Notes under the pieces: model-generated
Seen by the model: the letters and a program-made list of their open reading frames with translations, nothing else
What the model was told of the DNA's origin: nothing
Database searches by the model: none
Part shown: piece by piece, positions 20,258-30,354 of the stretch
How positions within the stretch are numbered: the stretch's first letter is position 1
Layout: each line of letters starts with the position of its first letter
Assembly (NCBI GenBank): GCA_027475525.1
Contig: JAMWFC010000009.1
Coordinates: 2,274,187 to 2,338,186, forward strand
DNA from: Macrolepiota albuminosa
Lineage: Eukaryota; Basidiomycota; Agaricomycetes; Agaricales; Agaricaceae
Direction of reading: 5' to 3'
Length of the DNA: 64,000 nucleotides
Position numbers and translations under genes: made by a program

Positions 20258-20833
20258 TGTAAGAGCAACCTCTAGAGACTGTGGCTCAGTCACACAGCTG
20301 GCAGAGGGAGATCCAAAGTGTATTAGAGTATGTACTGACAATATCATAATAACTACTCACCTGGCAGAGGGAGATCCAAAGAGAACAAGTCTAGGAATTC
20401 CCTATGCCAGGTTGGACGCTTCTGGGGCCTCTGAAGCCTGGCAGAGGGAGATCCAAAGAGAACAAGTCTAGGAATTCCCTATGCCAGGTTGGACGCTTCT
20501 GGGGCCTCTGAAGCGTGGAAAACAACTGTACAGTACAATAAAACCTTCAAAACTCAGAAAATTGCCTACACAAACAATTGCACAAATAAGAGGCAAACTC
20601 TGGCAAACTCTGGCTTATATAAGTGGTCTGGAAGTGATGCTGAGGGGCCCACACTTGTCTGAATGGTAGCTAAAGAACCAGAGCACCTCAAGGGCTGAGA
20701 GTCGTACTAACAGATAGTATTTAAGGAATAGAAATAGTAAAATGAAATAATGTCAGAAGAAATAAGAAAATGAATGAGGAGAGAGTGAAGAGATAAGGAG
20801 TAAGAAAAGGAAGAAATGAGGAGTCCCCTGACA
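20258..20833 (-). mobile_element. Solo LTR, family 2 (copy a)
   Basis: 576 bp with TG...CA ends and the perfect duplication CCCTG (20253-20257 and 20834-20838), inserted inside the family-3 LTR. The minus strand is taken as sense because the TATA-like TATATAAG and a GT...AG segment read that way. It contains the 77-bp duplication at 20361-20514; corrected length is 499 bp. Confidence 0.9.
20361..20514. repeat. Exact 77-bp tandem duplication in a solo LTR
   Basis: Units 20361-20437 and 20438-20514 are identical. The other family-2 LTRs have a single unit. The same 77-bp period occurs in unrelated gypsy sequence. Confidence 0.9.
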
Positions 20834-20982
20834 CCCTGGCTATCATGCATCATGCATCAGGGCCATCTCTCTGTGCTAATTAATCATGTGCTCTGCATGC
20901 ACAATCCCCAGTATACAATTCCCCCTCCTTCTGCCACTGCCCATTAATTCCCAGAACCCCTCAGGAACCTGGAGTAACCCAC

Positions 20983-22358
20983 TGTAGTACTTGGTGGCAA
21001 GTATTACTGTGGTTCTGGGGCTTATTGATAACTCAGAAAGTTCCCTCTAATCCACACTGTTGCTGATGATAACTTGGTGTATTGGGTGCTTCTCAGAATA
21101 TCAAATACTCTGGTGGGCAGTAGAAGGTTCTCAGTCAACTCCAGCCTAAGCAGTTCACTCCCTGGGAACTACCGAGCCTTTGTTTTCCAATAGACTTCCA
21201 AGAAGAGGTTCAATAAACTCTAGCCTAGGTGATTCACTCCCTGGGAACCACTGAGCCTTTGCCTATCAAATGCCTGGTTATTCTCTACTCTACTTGGACT
21301 ATTTATACTAATTTTACAGTGCACAGACCACCAGATCACATGACTTTTTGCTCTTGACCTCCCAGCATTCCTGACTGTCAGGGGACCCCTCATTCCTTTC
21401 TTCTTTCACTCCTTATTTCTTCACTCTCCTTTCATTCACTTCCTTATTTCTTCTACCATTCTCTCATTTTGCTGTTACTACTTCTTCAACACTATCTGTT
21501 GGTACTATTCTCAACCTTTGAGGTGCTCTGGTTCTTTAGCTATCACTCAGACAAGTGTGGGCCCTTCAGCACTGCTCCAGGCTGCTTAGATAAGCCGGAG
21601 TTTGCCTTTCTGACTTCTAAAGTCCGGAGTTTTCCTCCCTTGTTTGCACACTTGTTTGGTTAGTCAATTTTCGAGTTTTTAAGGTTTTGTTGTACTGTAC
21701 AGTTGTTTCCCATGCTTCAGAGGCCCCAGAAGCGTCCAACCTGGCATAGGGAATCCCCAGACTTGTTCTCTTTGGATCTCCCTCTGCCAGGTGAGTAGCT
21801 ACCTTGATATTGTCAGTATATATTCTAATACACTTTGGATCTCCCTCTGCCAGCTGTGTGACTAAGCCACAGCCTCTAGAGGTCGACCTTACACTGACCT
21901 AATTTGTTGTTCCATTTTCCATTTTGGTGATGCATGTTTCAGTGCCACCATTCCATTCATCCCTCCCTTCCTCCATTCAATGCATGTGCCACCATTCTAT
22001 TCATCTCTTTTGACATCCCTCCATGCTTCTTTCCCTTTCCCCTTTCAGTCATATCAAATTGGGCATTGTCAGATCAGATCTTGATCTAGATCATCACAAT
22101 TTGATCCCCTTTTGTCACCTCTGCCAGCTCCCATGCTTCCCCTCCTCATAACAGTGGTTGGACTATTGTTGAGTTGATAGCTTGAGCTGGTCCCTGCCCT
22201 TTGTTCTGTACTGTCTGTGTATTTATTGGGGTGTTTTTGGAGATATAATTTGTTGAGACTGCTACCAGGAGGCTTACAGTTTTCAGCCTTATGATTAAAT
22301 GTTTATTTTGACTTCTGGTGCATGTTGTGTCCCTGACTGCTGGTACAGCATCATATCA
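20983..22358 (+). mobile_element. Solo LTR, family 4 (copy a), 4-bp target duplication
   Basis: Begins TGTAGTACTTGG and ends CATCATATCA, flanked by CCAC (20979-20982 and 22359-22362). It is homologous over its length to 58726-59533. A family-2 solo LTR interrupts it at 21376. Net length is about 853 bp. The 4-bp duplication differs from the 5-bp ones of the other families here. Confidence 0.8.
21376..21893 (+). mobile_element. Solo LTR, family 2 (copy b), long form
   Basis: 518 bp, TGTCAGGGG to GACCTTACA, with the perfect duplication CTGAC (21371-21375 and 21894-21898), nested in the family-4 LTR. Near its end a 21-bp motif (21770-21790) is followed by a 63-bp GT...AG segment (21791-21853) whose last 21 bp repeat the motif. 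Confidence 0.9.
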
Positions 22359-22739
22359 CCACTTGTTGTACTTTAGTCTTGATATTACATTGATTGTTTG
22401 CATGCCCTTTTGATTGACTGGTACACACTGACTGGCATGCTTTGACTGGCACGCTCAACTTATTTGCGTGCTCTTGAGATTGATACACACTTCGTGACCT
22501 AAAGCTTATTAACCCTGGTCTTGTCTTAGAACCCCCGGTTCTTGACTCGACTCTAATCTCCTCATCCTTTCGACTTCACCCAATCTCTGGACTAAGTTCT
22601 TTACCCCAGGAATCTCCTGTTCACATCTTGAACCCTGGAGCATAGTCCAGAGTTCCAGACACCTGAGTACATGTAGATCAAGTCCACCTTGTAAGGGCAT
22701 TGCTTTCTCAGAAAGCCCCCAACTCAGTGGAACCTGACA

Positions 22740-23185
22740 GTAAGGCCCCTACATCAATCTCCAGTGGCCACCCTGACAAGGGGGAGAACACTGCTGGGGA
22801 TAAATGCAGAAGAGAGGCTAGGGATGGGGTTTCTGGGAGTGGGTGCACTCTTTTGAAAGGTCCTACAGAGAGGCTGAGCAATGCCTGCTGCTTCTTCTTG
22901 ACTGGGCACCCACCACAACCCCCCCTGCTTGTCCTGGCCTGAGTTGCCTAGCACATGACCAGGACCATGGGCCAACCCTGATGGCTGCTCCCCCTCCAAA
23001 CCCTCTCCAGATTTCTTCATAAGCGCTGCTGGCGGAATTTCACTGACTGGCACACTTCCAGTCTGTGACCCCTCAGACTCATCTGAAGGCCCTTCCTCCA
23101 GCTCTATGACCCAGTTCCTCTCCTCTACCCCCATCCTCCAAGACACCCACTCAAGCAGCCACCCTTGCTCCTGAGATATGCAATA
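22740..23185 (-). pseudogene. Gag-like retroelement relic, segment 2
   Basis: The minus strand has an open stretch of about 150 codons with protein-like composition (QEQGWLLEWVSWRMGVEER, WVIELEEGPSDESEGSQTG, IPPAALMKKSGEGLEGEQ). It joins segment 1 across the family-3 LTR and segment 3 across the family-2 LTR once one target copy is removed. It is Glu/Ser/Gly rich, like gag linkers. No catalytic motif is present. Confidence 0.5.
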
Positions 23186-23678
23186 TGTCAGGGGACTCCT
23201 CATTTCTTCCTTCCTTCAATCTTTATCTCTTCACTCTCCTTTCATTTATTCGCTTATTTCTTCTGACATTATCTCATTTTACTGTTTCTATTCTTTCAAC
23301 ACTATCTGTTAGTACTATTCTTAGCTCTTGAGGTGCTTTGGTTCTTTAGCTTCCATTCATACAAGTGTGGGCCCTTCAGCACCATTTCCAGACCACTTAC
23401 ATAAGCCAGAGTTTGCCAGAGTTTGCCCCTTATTTGTGCAATTGTTTGTGAAGGCAATTTTTGAGTTTTTAAGATTTTGTTGTACTGTACAGTTGTTTGC
23501 CATGCTTCAGAGCCAGAAGCATCCAACCTGGCATAGGCAATCCCTGTTGAGAATATGTGATATGTGATATTGTGATAAGTACAAAGAACCTATCATCACA
23601 TATTCACTGATCTTTGGCCATCTGCTTTGTTCCCCCTACTCACTGATCTTTGGCCACCTGCTTTGTTCCCTCTTTACT

Positions 23679-23686
23679 TATATATA
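23679..23686 (+). promoter_or_regulatory. TATA-like box of the copia-type solo LTR
   Basis: TATATATA lies 32-34 bp upstream of 23713, where the tandemly repeated unit begins (AGTC). That spacing fits a transcription start at the beginning of the repeated unit. Confidence 0.55.
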
Positions 23687-23736
23687 TGATACAGTCCACA
23701 CCAAGTACCCTCAGTCCTGTTTACATGTTACTGAGG

Positions 23737-24093
23737 GTACATTACTTATAACTGTTGACCTTAGTCTCTTTCCGCGCTTCCAATCGATCACGTGAATCAA
23801 GCCACATCATCCGTCAATGATTTACTTACAGCCTCAGTGGTTTACTACTACCTAAACTCAACACTGAGGCTGTAAGCATGTTTTTTCTCTGCCCGTTTTT
23901 CTTTCCTAACGTACTTGTATTATTGTGTATAGCACGATTATCGTGCATATATAGGTAATCTCAGTGGTTTACTACTACCTAATCTCAACACTGAGGCTCA
24001 CGATTATCATGCATATATAGATATAGATATAGTCAGGTTCCGGGACTACAATAACCAAATGCTTAACCTTATATACTGATAAAGAGTACCTAG
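23737..24093 (+). other. Intron-like segment of the solo LTR (54 bp net)
   Basis: GTACAT...CCTAG between the unit 23713-23736 and the mini-exon 24094-24119. Removing the inner LTR and one target copy (23753-24055) leaves 54 bp with a CTTAAC branch-like motif. The tandem copy of the unit at 24134-24157 joins the mini-exon sequence at 24158 without this segment. Confidence 0.6.
23753..24050 (+). mobile_element. Inner solo LTR (298 bp)
   Basis: TGTTGACCTTAG to GGGACTACA with the perfect duplication ATAAC (23748-23752 and 24051-24055), inserted in the intron-like segment of the surrounding LTR. It repeats the same design: 15-bp inverted repeat CTTACAGCCTCAGTG (23825-23839) and CACTGAGGCTGTAAG (23862-23876), a 61-bp GTAAGC...TAG segment (23872-23932) with CTAAC, mini-exon 23933-23954, then an intron-less copy of both at 23960-24020. 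Confidence 0.85.
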
Positions 24094-24172
24094 ATTATAC
24101 TGATACATGTTCAATCTAAGTACAGACAAATAGAGTCCTGTTTACATGTTATTGAGGATCATACTAATACAT

Positions 24173-25128
24173 TGTGGATGTGGGATGGACTAACTGATGG
24201 ATTGAGATCAAAGTCGAAGGAGTCAAAAGTTGAGGGTAAGAGTAGAGGTTAAAATAGGCAGTGGAGTGTGTATATGCACCATAAACATAGAGTAATGTTT
24301 GTTGCAATGAGAAGAAATCTGTAGAACAGAAGAAGGCAAGCACAAGGAAGACCAAGAATATAGCAGCAAAAGACCAAAGCACCAAGGAGGAAGAGCAGAA
24401 GCAGAGCAAAGACAATCAAAGAGGTTGACTAGTAAAAGATAGTCAAGACGTCAAGATATCAAGGAGCCGGTAAGCCGAGAACAAAGCTGAGACTAAGGCA
24501 GAGAAGCTGAGCCAAGTGATCAATCTGAGAACTAAGCCAGATCAGGCAAAAGCAAAGCCAAGACTGACAAGACAGAGCTGAGACAGAGAAGCAAGGTCAC
24601 TGAGAAGCCGAGAAGATCCATGCTCACTGCCAAAGATGGTGAGCATGCGGTGTTTGACATTGGATCAGATGTCGACAAGCCAGAAGTATGCCAGACAAGA
24701 CGAGACACCAAGACTAGATGACAACAAGACAGTATAACAAAATGCACAAAACAAGCTTATTCCAAGACCAGAAGTTGTGGGATACAAAAACCTATTTATT
24801 CGTAAGTTTCTCTCGCTTTTTATACCTATTTTACATGCTCTCAGTATTGACAATCTATCTATCCTGATATTGCTCTAAATCATTGATCTCTCCCCAATTC
24901 TGTTTCTGACCACTGGTTGGTCTTATAATAATAAAACCTCAATTCCTTTATGCTTTCCCTGCTCCTCCGACTTCCTAATTTGTCCACCTCAACTTTTCTC
25001 TGCAGATCTAAATACATCTCTCCTGACCACCTGCTTGCATGTCCTCCTTTCACAACATTAATTCTCTAGCTTGCGTCAAACCTCCATTTAGTCTTACATC
25101 CTTCACCAGGCCTCTTCTCCCTACCACA
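24173..25128. mobile_element. Unclassified 956-bp insertion, 4-bp target duplication
   Basis: TGTGGATG to CTACCACA, flanked by ACAT (24169-24172) and ACGT (25129-25132), one transition apart. Excising it restores the tandem copy of the mini-exon in the host LTR, which is the main evidence for the boundaries. The ends share only about 5 bp of inverted repeat. I see no coding sequence. It could be a long solo LTR. Confidence 0.5.
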
Positions 25129-25257
25129 ACGTGTTCAATCTAGGCTTGAATTGTCTATCACTCTGCTGTAGTTCTAACAATCCCTAGACTTGTTTTCTTT
25201 GGATCTCCCTCTGCCAGCTGTATGACTGAGCCACAGCCTCCAGAAGTTGCCCTTACA

Positions 25258-25406
25258 CAATACACACTGCACAAGGACAAGACAGAACATTGCTCATGAT
25301 TGAGGCAGCATGCCTTGCACACTGATGAGTCCTTCTGGAATAAGGGGCTCAGGGCCATGAAAAGGCATGGTACCACTTGATGGGCACAGTACATGCACTA
25401 GAACTG
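25258..25406 (-). pseudogene. Gag-like retroelement relic, segment 3 (Cys-rich)
   Basis: Minus-strand reading CAHQVVPCLFMALSPLFQ then SSVCKACCLNHEQCSV: a cysteine cluster resembling the zinc-binding patches of agaricomycete retroelement gag-like proteins. It joins segment 2 in frame across the family-2 LTR insertion, and segment 4 (37334 onward) across gypsy copy 2. Confidence 0.5.
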
Positions 25407-25701
25407 TGTAACCGGTGATAGGCTTCTACTCGGACTGAGCGCATCAAGGGACATTATAGGCCAACCGACACTTGACGTATTCAGGACTNNNNNNNNNNNN
25501 NNNNNNNNNNNNNNNNNNNNNNNNNNNNNNNNNNNNNNNNNNNNNNNNNNNNNNNNNNNNNNNNNNNNNNNNNNNNNNNNNNNNNNNNCGCAGTATCGGA
25601 TTGACTAGTACTTAGAGTGAAAACAAGATGTTATCTTATGTAATACTCTACTAAATGATTATAGCATCGTTGACGCTAAGAACACAGATGATTCTGTTAC
25701 A
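25407..25701 (-). repeat. 3' LTR of gypsy copy 2, broken
   Basis: The outer end TGTAACCGG (25407-25415) and the inner part 25589-25701 match the LTR. Between them lie 73 bp unrelated to the LTR (25416-25488, starting TGATAGGC) and the gap. About 54 bp of expected LTR are missing. Confidence 0.7.
25489..25588. other. Assembly gap (100 N)
   Basis: Exactly 100 N, the usual placeholder for a gap of unknown size. It lies inside the 3' LTR of gypsy copy 2. Confidence 0.99.
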
Positions 25702-26007
25702 TACTCTCCAATGAGACCGAATACTCGGTCTTTAGAAAGGGAGGTAGAGCAAGATGAAAGATGCACAGTAGTGCAAACAACGGATGAATACACACGTATG
25801 GCGTGGCTGCAAGGCGTTAGCACTCATGTGCAGTGTAGATGTGTCGTCTGGACACAATAGGAAGCCGTCCTTATCAGACAAGGACGCAGGTTGCGCCAGC
25901 AGTAGATAAAAAATGTTATGTATAAACAAATAAAAAAAACAAAAAAAGGTGACCCCTCCTCTGGGTCTGCTGTATCTACACGTGACTATAATAAAGTATA
26001 CATGGGT
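25702..26007 (-). other. Gypsy 3' tail (copy 2)
   Basis: Counterpart of 11227-11591: purine tract next to the LTR, palindrome at 25715-25730 and an A-rich run (T-rich on the coding strand) near 25929-25947. No gene. Confidence 0.6.
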
Positions 26008-28950
26008 CTAGGACCCGGATGACGATGCTCCCGCAACCGTGCCCATCTCAGTCACCATTGACTCCTCCTCCAGTGCGACGTTAATCACGGGAGGGGGAGG
26101 CGCCAATTCCATCCTCGGTGGGGTTATAGGCCCCTTGACTGCAGGCGTGTCTACTACCATAGGCTCTGTTAGTGCGACGTTAATTGCTAAAGCTGTGGTG
26201 GAGAGCGTACCCTGATCTGCCATGCGTGACAGGAGATTGACCTGGCCTGGGTCCATGTCTGAGGTGGGCAGGTCATGCGCTGCCATGCGTTTTAGGAGGC
26301 GGACCTGGTTTGGGTCCATGCCAATGAGATAGTAGAGGCCATTGGCCTCGGGGTTTTTGGGGAGACGACTTTCCTTGTCGTGCTTGAACATAAAACAATA
26401 ATGATCGTCTTCGGTCATCTCCTGCCATCCATCCCATTGTGGGATTGCGGGAGGGGTGCCGTATCTATTCAAGCGCTCCATGCGCTCATCGTCGATGTCG
26501 CAGAAGATGTCCATAGACATCGTAGGGGCATGGAATTGCTGCTCCAGGAAGACCACTCCATATGTATAGGCGTGGTCCACCCAGTCGGCAGGTATCCGGT
26601 TGTGCAGTAAGACGCGTAACGCATCGTTGTTGGAAAAGTTCCGTGCAAAGTCGTCTGGTATGTGCACGGGATGAAGTTTCAGCTGGGGCCCTCTCTGGGG
26701 CTCAAACGGCTGGTCTGGGAACATGGCATCATAAGAGGCGATAGCCTCACAGTAAAGACCCAGGCGGGCCATGACGAGGGTCATGCGCCGCACAATCACA
26801 GGCTTGGCTGCGCTGTTAGCGCAAAGGGCTCGGCACAAGGCGAACCCGAAGAGGGTTTGCCAGTGCATACGGTAGGCATGGTCGACCGCAATGTCTTGAT
26901 ACGTGTTTTCCAACCCCGGACGACCAAAGATCAGCGTGTACTGCGCAAGCTGATCCAGGTCGAATGGAGTGGAAGGGTCTTGGGTGCGCATTATGCGCAG
27001 CGCGGTCGATCTGTCTTCCTTTGTGTGCAGAAAGCGCCCCGGAATGTGTTGGTGCTCGACGAGCGCAAGGTCGTCTGTCCCCTGGGCTGGGTTGACGAGG
27101 TTTTGATAGCGTGGGTCCTTCATCAGGAGCATCATCGTTTGGTCATGTAGTGACTCATTGGTTTGCTGGGCGAACATCTGAAGCTCCGTGATGAGGAGGT
27201 AGGCAGTAACCCGTTCGCGACAGGGAGCATGCTCATTCGAATAGTATTTGTAGAGCTGATCCAGCTCTAATGGCATGCGTGGCAGGCCGTGAGAGGAATA
27301 CTTGTAAACAATGCTGGCCGGAATGCCAGCACAGTGCCCAGACAAAAACTCATATGCCGCTGCCTGGTTGGCATCGGCTTCCAACAGCACGGTATTCGAA
27401 TGGTACGAATAATATGTGCAGTGGCTGAGTGCTCCCCTGAAGCACGAATTTGTTCACTCAATATCGAGCGGTCCCCACACCTTCACTTCCAATCCATCAG
27501 GGATTCTCCCCAAGAACTCATCCTCGGACCTCTGCTTGAGGGCCCACAGCTCTTTGGCGTGAATTGCCTTCTTCTTTGCAATGCGCTTATTGCGCAATAC
27601 TTGCTGGAATCAGTCCGCCACCAATTCCCCTTCCTCTGCCTCCTCCTCATGCTCCGAGCTCGACTCTCCATAGTTGCCCTCGTCGGATAAGGAGGCCATG
27701 GGTGCTTTGCCTTTTTCAGGCATGGGACGATTCTTCAAGGTCACCACCAGACCGTCATATTGCTTGGGAGAGCGAGGGTTGGTAGTCAAGACAACCACGG
27801 GAAAGTGTGCCTGCGGTGCAGGCATGGTAACGGGCAACATAAACAACATCGAGACCTTCCTGGCCTGTGCAGAAATGCCAGCTGGAAACTCTATCACCTC
27901 CAGTTTGGAGGCATCAAGAGGAGGCTTATGGCCTCGATGTTGGCATACCAACCCCGACTTGACCAGGGTGGAAGATCCAAATGATGGCTGAGCCACCAGG
28001 GGTACAGGCGCATTTCACGCCAGAGTTCTCCCCCCAGGCTCAGCTCGAGGAACAACGGTAGTGGGTGCTCTTGGTGCCACAGCAACGGTTTTGGGCCCCC
28101 TAGGTGGGGCCCGAGATGATGCGGCTTCCCGCTGACCCAGGGACAGACCTGCCAAGGGTTCACTGACGGCAGCCAGCGACTCTGAAGAGGCCTGTGGGCC
28201 CGACTCGGGTAACCGCAATGACAAAGCCACAGGCTGAGCAGGCTGCTCATGGCGTGTGAATTGCGCTTCTGACGGCATCCTTGCCTGTGGAGGGTCAACC
28301 GGTCGACTGGGCTGATATCTAGCCCTCTTGACTTCAGCAGTCGATTCCTCACTTGTGGCAATTTTGCGCTTAGACGCATGTTCGATCTGTTCCAGTGCTG
28401 CGACGCGCTGCCTCTTTATGAGCTCAATCTGGTCGAGCAACCCCTCCATCACCATCACAGCCAAACTGTCCTGCAGGAAGGGCGCAGTTGCAGGGACTGG
28501 CTGTCCCACTGCTTCCAGTCTGCCCAACAGCACGTCTGACCCAGCTACAATCTGCGCTTGTGGCGCAGGCTCCCCATATGACTCTTCCACGGGCCGGTGC
28601 GCCCATGGTACTGACAGAGGCCCCGTCACCACACCTGCATACGTCAGATACAATGCAGTTGGATGTGACGACGGTTCCTGATAGTAGCACTTGTGGCGTG
28701 TGCTGTCCTCCGGGCGCCCATAGCGCCCTTTGTCATTGACCTCCATCTCTTGCGAGTGGAGGGGTGTCTGGTACGGAAGCAGCTCATCACGGCCTGGATA
28801 GGCCACTGCTGACTGAAACTGGCTTGCCACCGGATATGGCAGCTGCCTCTGGTACTGAGTTGACATTTGTATATTCGGGGGTCTCCCCCCTCCACTAGAG
28901 CCTTGCCGGCTCTGATCACTCTTTTGCGGCCCCCAATAGGCCATGTTCAC
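26008..28950 (-). pseudogene. Accessory ORF3 of the gypsy element, unknown function (copy 2)
   Basis: From the conserved start MAYWGPQ (ATG at 28942-28944; an extra ATG lies two codons upstream) to the stop at 26008-26010 is 2,937 nt, exactly the length in copy 1, with no net frameshift. Three TGA stops occur (28015-28017, 27610-27612, 27454-27456). At these sites copy 1 reads CAA, CGA and CAA, and none coincides with a stop in copy 1. The regions are as in copy 1: basic helix with KRQR/SKRK/KRAR, acidic patch, basic KKKAIHAKEL patch, large C-terminal domain (LYKYYSNEHAPCRERV, YRMHWQTLFGFALCRALC, HAYTYGVVFLEQQFH) and the AINVAL repeats. No membrane segment or known domain. Confidence 0.8.
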
Positions 28951-30041
28951 TAGACACGTAGACTACGTGTATTGGGACTTGAGAAAAGAAAGAAAAAAGA
29001 ACAATCTCCCAACTCCGCTAGTAGTGTAAACAACCACAAATACATGCCACCCAGCTTCTCGCCGGCAATCAAAGTGGACTTCGTCCACATTCCACCACCA
29101 CACACGTATTATGCACGTTTTGCCAGCTGTTGAGGGTGTTTCACGCCCTGCAACTCTAGGTACCTGTCCATCGCTGCAAGGTCCTTGCAGTTCACTAGTG
29201 GTTCCCAGGTAGTATCACCTAAACTCCACCTTACCTTGAATTCAAGGCTTCCTTTTGTCCACCGATGACCTATGAGGTCATCTACAAACCACTCCTGGTC
29301 ATTGCCAGTTTCAAAGTCATACAGCTCCGGAGTTGCGCGATTAGGAAATAGCACATCACTACTGGCCATATACGGTCGCAATAGCAACACGTGAAACTTG
29401 GGCACTATCCTGTGTGCTTGCAGCGCCTGGGGTAGTTCCAGCACGTAGTTAGACGTGCTCGGCTCCATCTCAAGGACCTTATATGGTCCAATCCATTTCG
29501 GACACAGCTTACTCACCCTGCCTTTTGGCAGGTTCAAGTTCTTCGTTGAAAGGTACACTAGGCTCCCTTTCTTGATGTCCGGCTCATCATGTCTGCGATT
29601 ATTAGCATGTTTGGTTTGCCATACACGCGATTCTATAATCGCGTCATGGGCATCTGCCAGATTCCTTAGCGCGTTGCACGCAAACTGCTTTACTCCCACA
29701 TGAATGACTTCGTCCGTACGAAGTTCACGAATCATGGATGGCATGTAGCCATTGTTGAGTTCAAAGGGTGAATACCCTGTAGTTTCTGATATGCTCATGT
29801 TTATCGCAAATTCCACAAGGGGACATCTATCCACCCAGTCCTTCTGATCAGGACGTACAAATGCCCACAGGATTTGCGTGATATTTCTATTTGCATGTTC
29901 TGTTTGACCATCCGTTTGTGGATGAAATGACATCGACATGAGCAACTTTGCTCCCAGCAATTTGTGCAACTCCTTCCACCATTTGGAAGTGAACTTAGCA
30001 TCTCGATCACTTACGATCGAACTTGGCAGTCCATGGAGGCG

Positions 30042-30195
30042 TACTATCTCCTTGAGATAGATCCACGACAAGTCCAACACTGTCATGGTGGTTCTCACCA
30101 GAATAAGATGGACCATACTACTATCTCCTTGAGATAGATCCACGACAAGTCCAACACTGTCATGGTGGTTCTCACCGGAATAAGATGGACCATAC
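30042..30195. repeat. 77-bp tandem duplication in integrase (copy 2)
   Basis: Units 30042-30118 and 30119-30195 differ at one base (a/g). Absent from copy 1. Confidence 0.88.
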
Positions 30196-30200
30196 TGGTC

Positions 30201-30354
30201 ATTCTGCAGATCACTACCCAGAGGTAGTTAAAACCCTTCGACTCAGGGAACGGACCTATAAAGTCCATCCCGATCGAATTCTGCAGATCACTACCCAGAG
30301 GTAGTTAAAACCCTTCGACTCAGGGAACGGACCTATAAAGTCCATCCCGATCGA
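30201..30354. repeat. Exact 77-bp tandem duplication in integrase (copy 2)
   Basis: Units 30201-30277 and 30278-30354 are identical. Absent from copy 1. Confidence 0.9.

Larger units (their letters stand above)
20027..22739. mobile_element. Solo LTR, family 3, carrying nested insertions
   Basis: Runs from TGTCATGACTCC to AACCTGACA with the perfect target duplication GTAAG (20022-20026 and 22740-22744). It matches the solo LTR at 56423-56934 in inverse orientation. It is split by a family-2 solo LTR (20258-20833) and by a family-4 solo LTR (20983-22358) that itself contains another family-2 LTR. Net length without the insertions is about 740 bp. No internal region remains, so it arose by LTR-LTR recombination. 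Confidence 0.85.
23545..25179 (+). mobile_element. Copia-type solo LTR with nested insertions
   Basis: Begins TGTTGAGAATATG and ends GTAGTTCTAACA with the perfect duplication ATCCC (23540-23544 and 25180-25184). The TTCTAACA end matches the copia LTR at 42112-42455. Two insertions interrupt it: a 298-bp solo LTR (23753-24050) and a 956-bp element (24173-25128). Net length is 372 bp. After removal of both it shows hairpin, 54-bp GT...AG segment, mini-exon, then an intron-less tandem copy. Confidence 0.85.
23186..25257 (+). mobile_element. Solo LTR, family 2 (copy c), short form, with nested LTRs
   Basis: Runs from TGTCAGGGGACTCC to GCCCTTACA with the perfect duplication CAATA (23181-23185 and 25258-25262). 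It is interrupted at 23544/25180 by a copia-type solo LTR. Its 3' part keeps only one copy of the 21-bp motif (about 25196-25217) joined directly to CTGTATGACTGAGCC, so it lacks the 63-bp GT...AG segment present in copy b. Confidence 0.9.

Noticed and set aside
20258..21893. Two inverted family-2 LTRs as the ends of one element
   Set aside because: They are in opposite orientation and each has its own perfect 5-bp target duplication, so both are solo LTRs.
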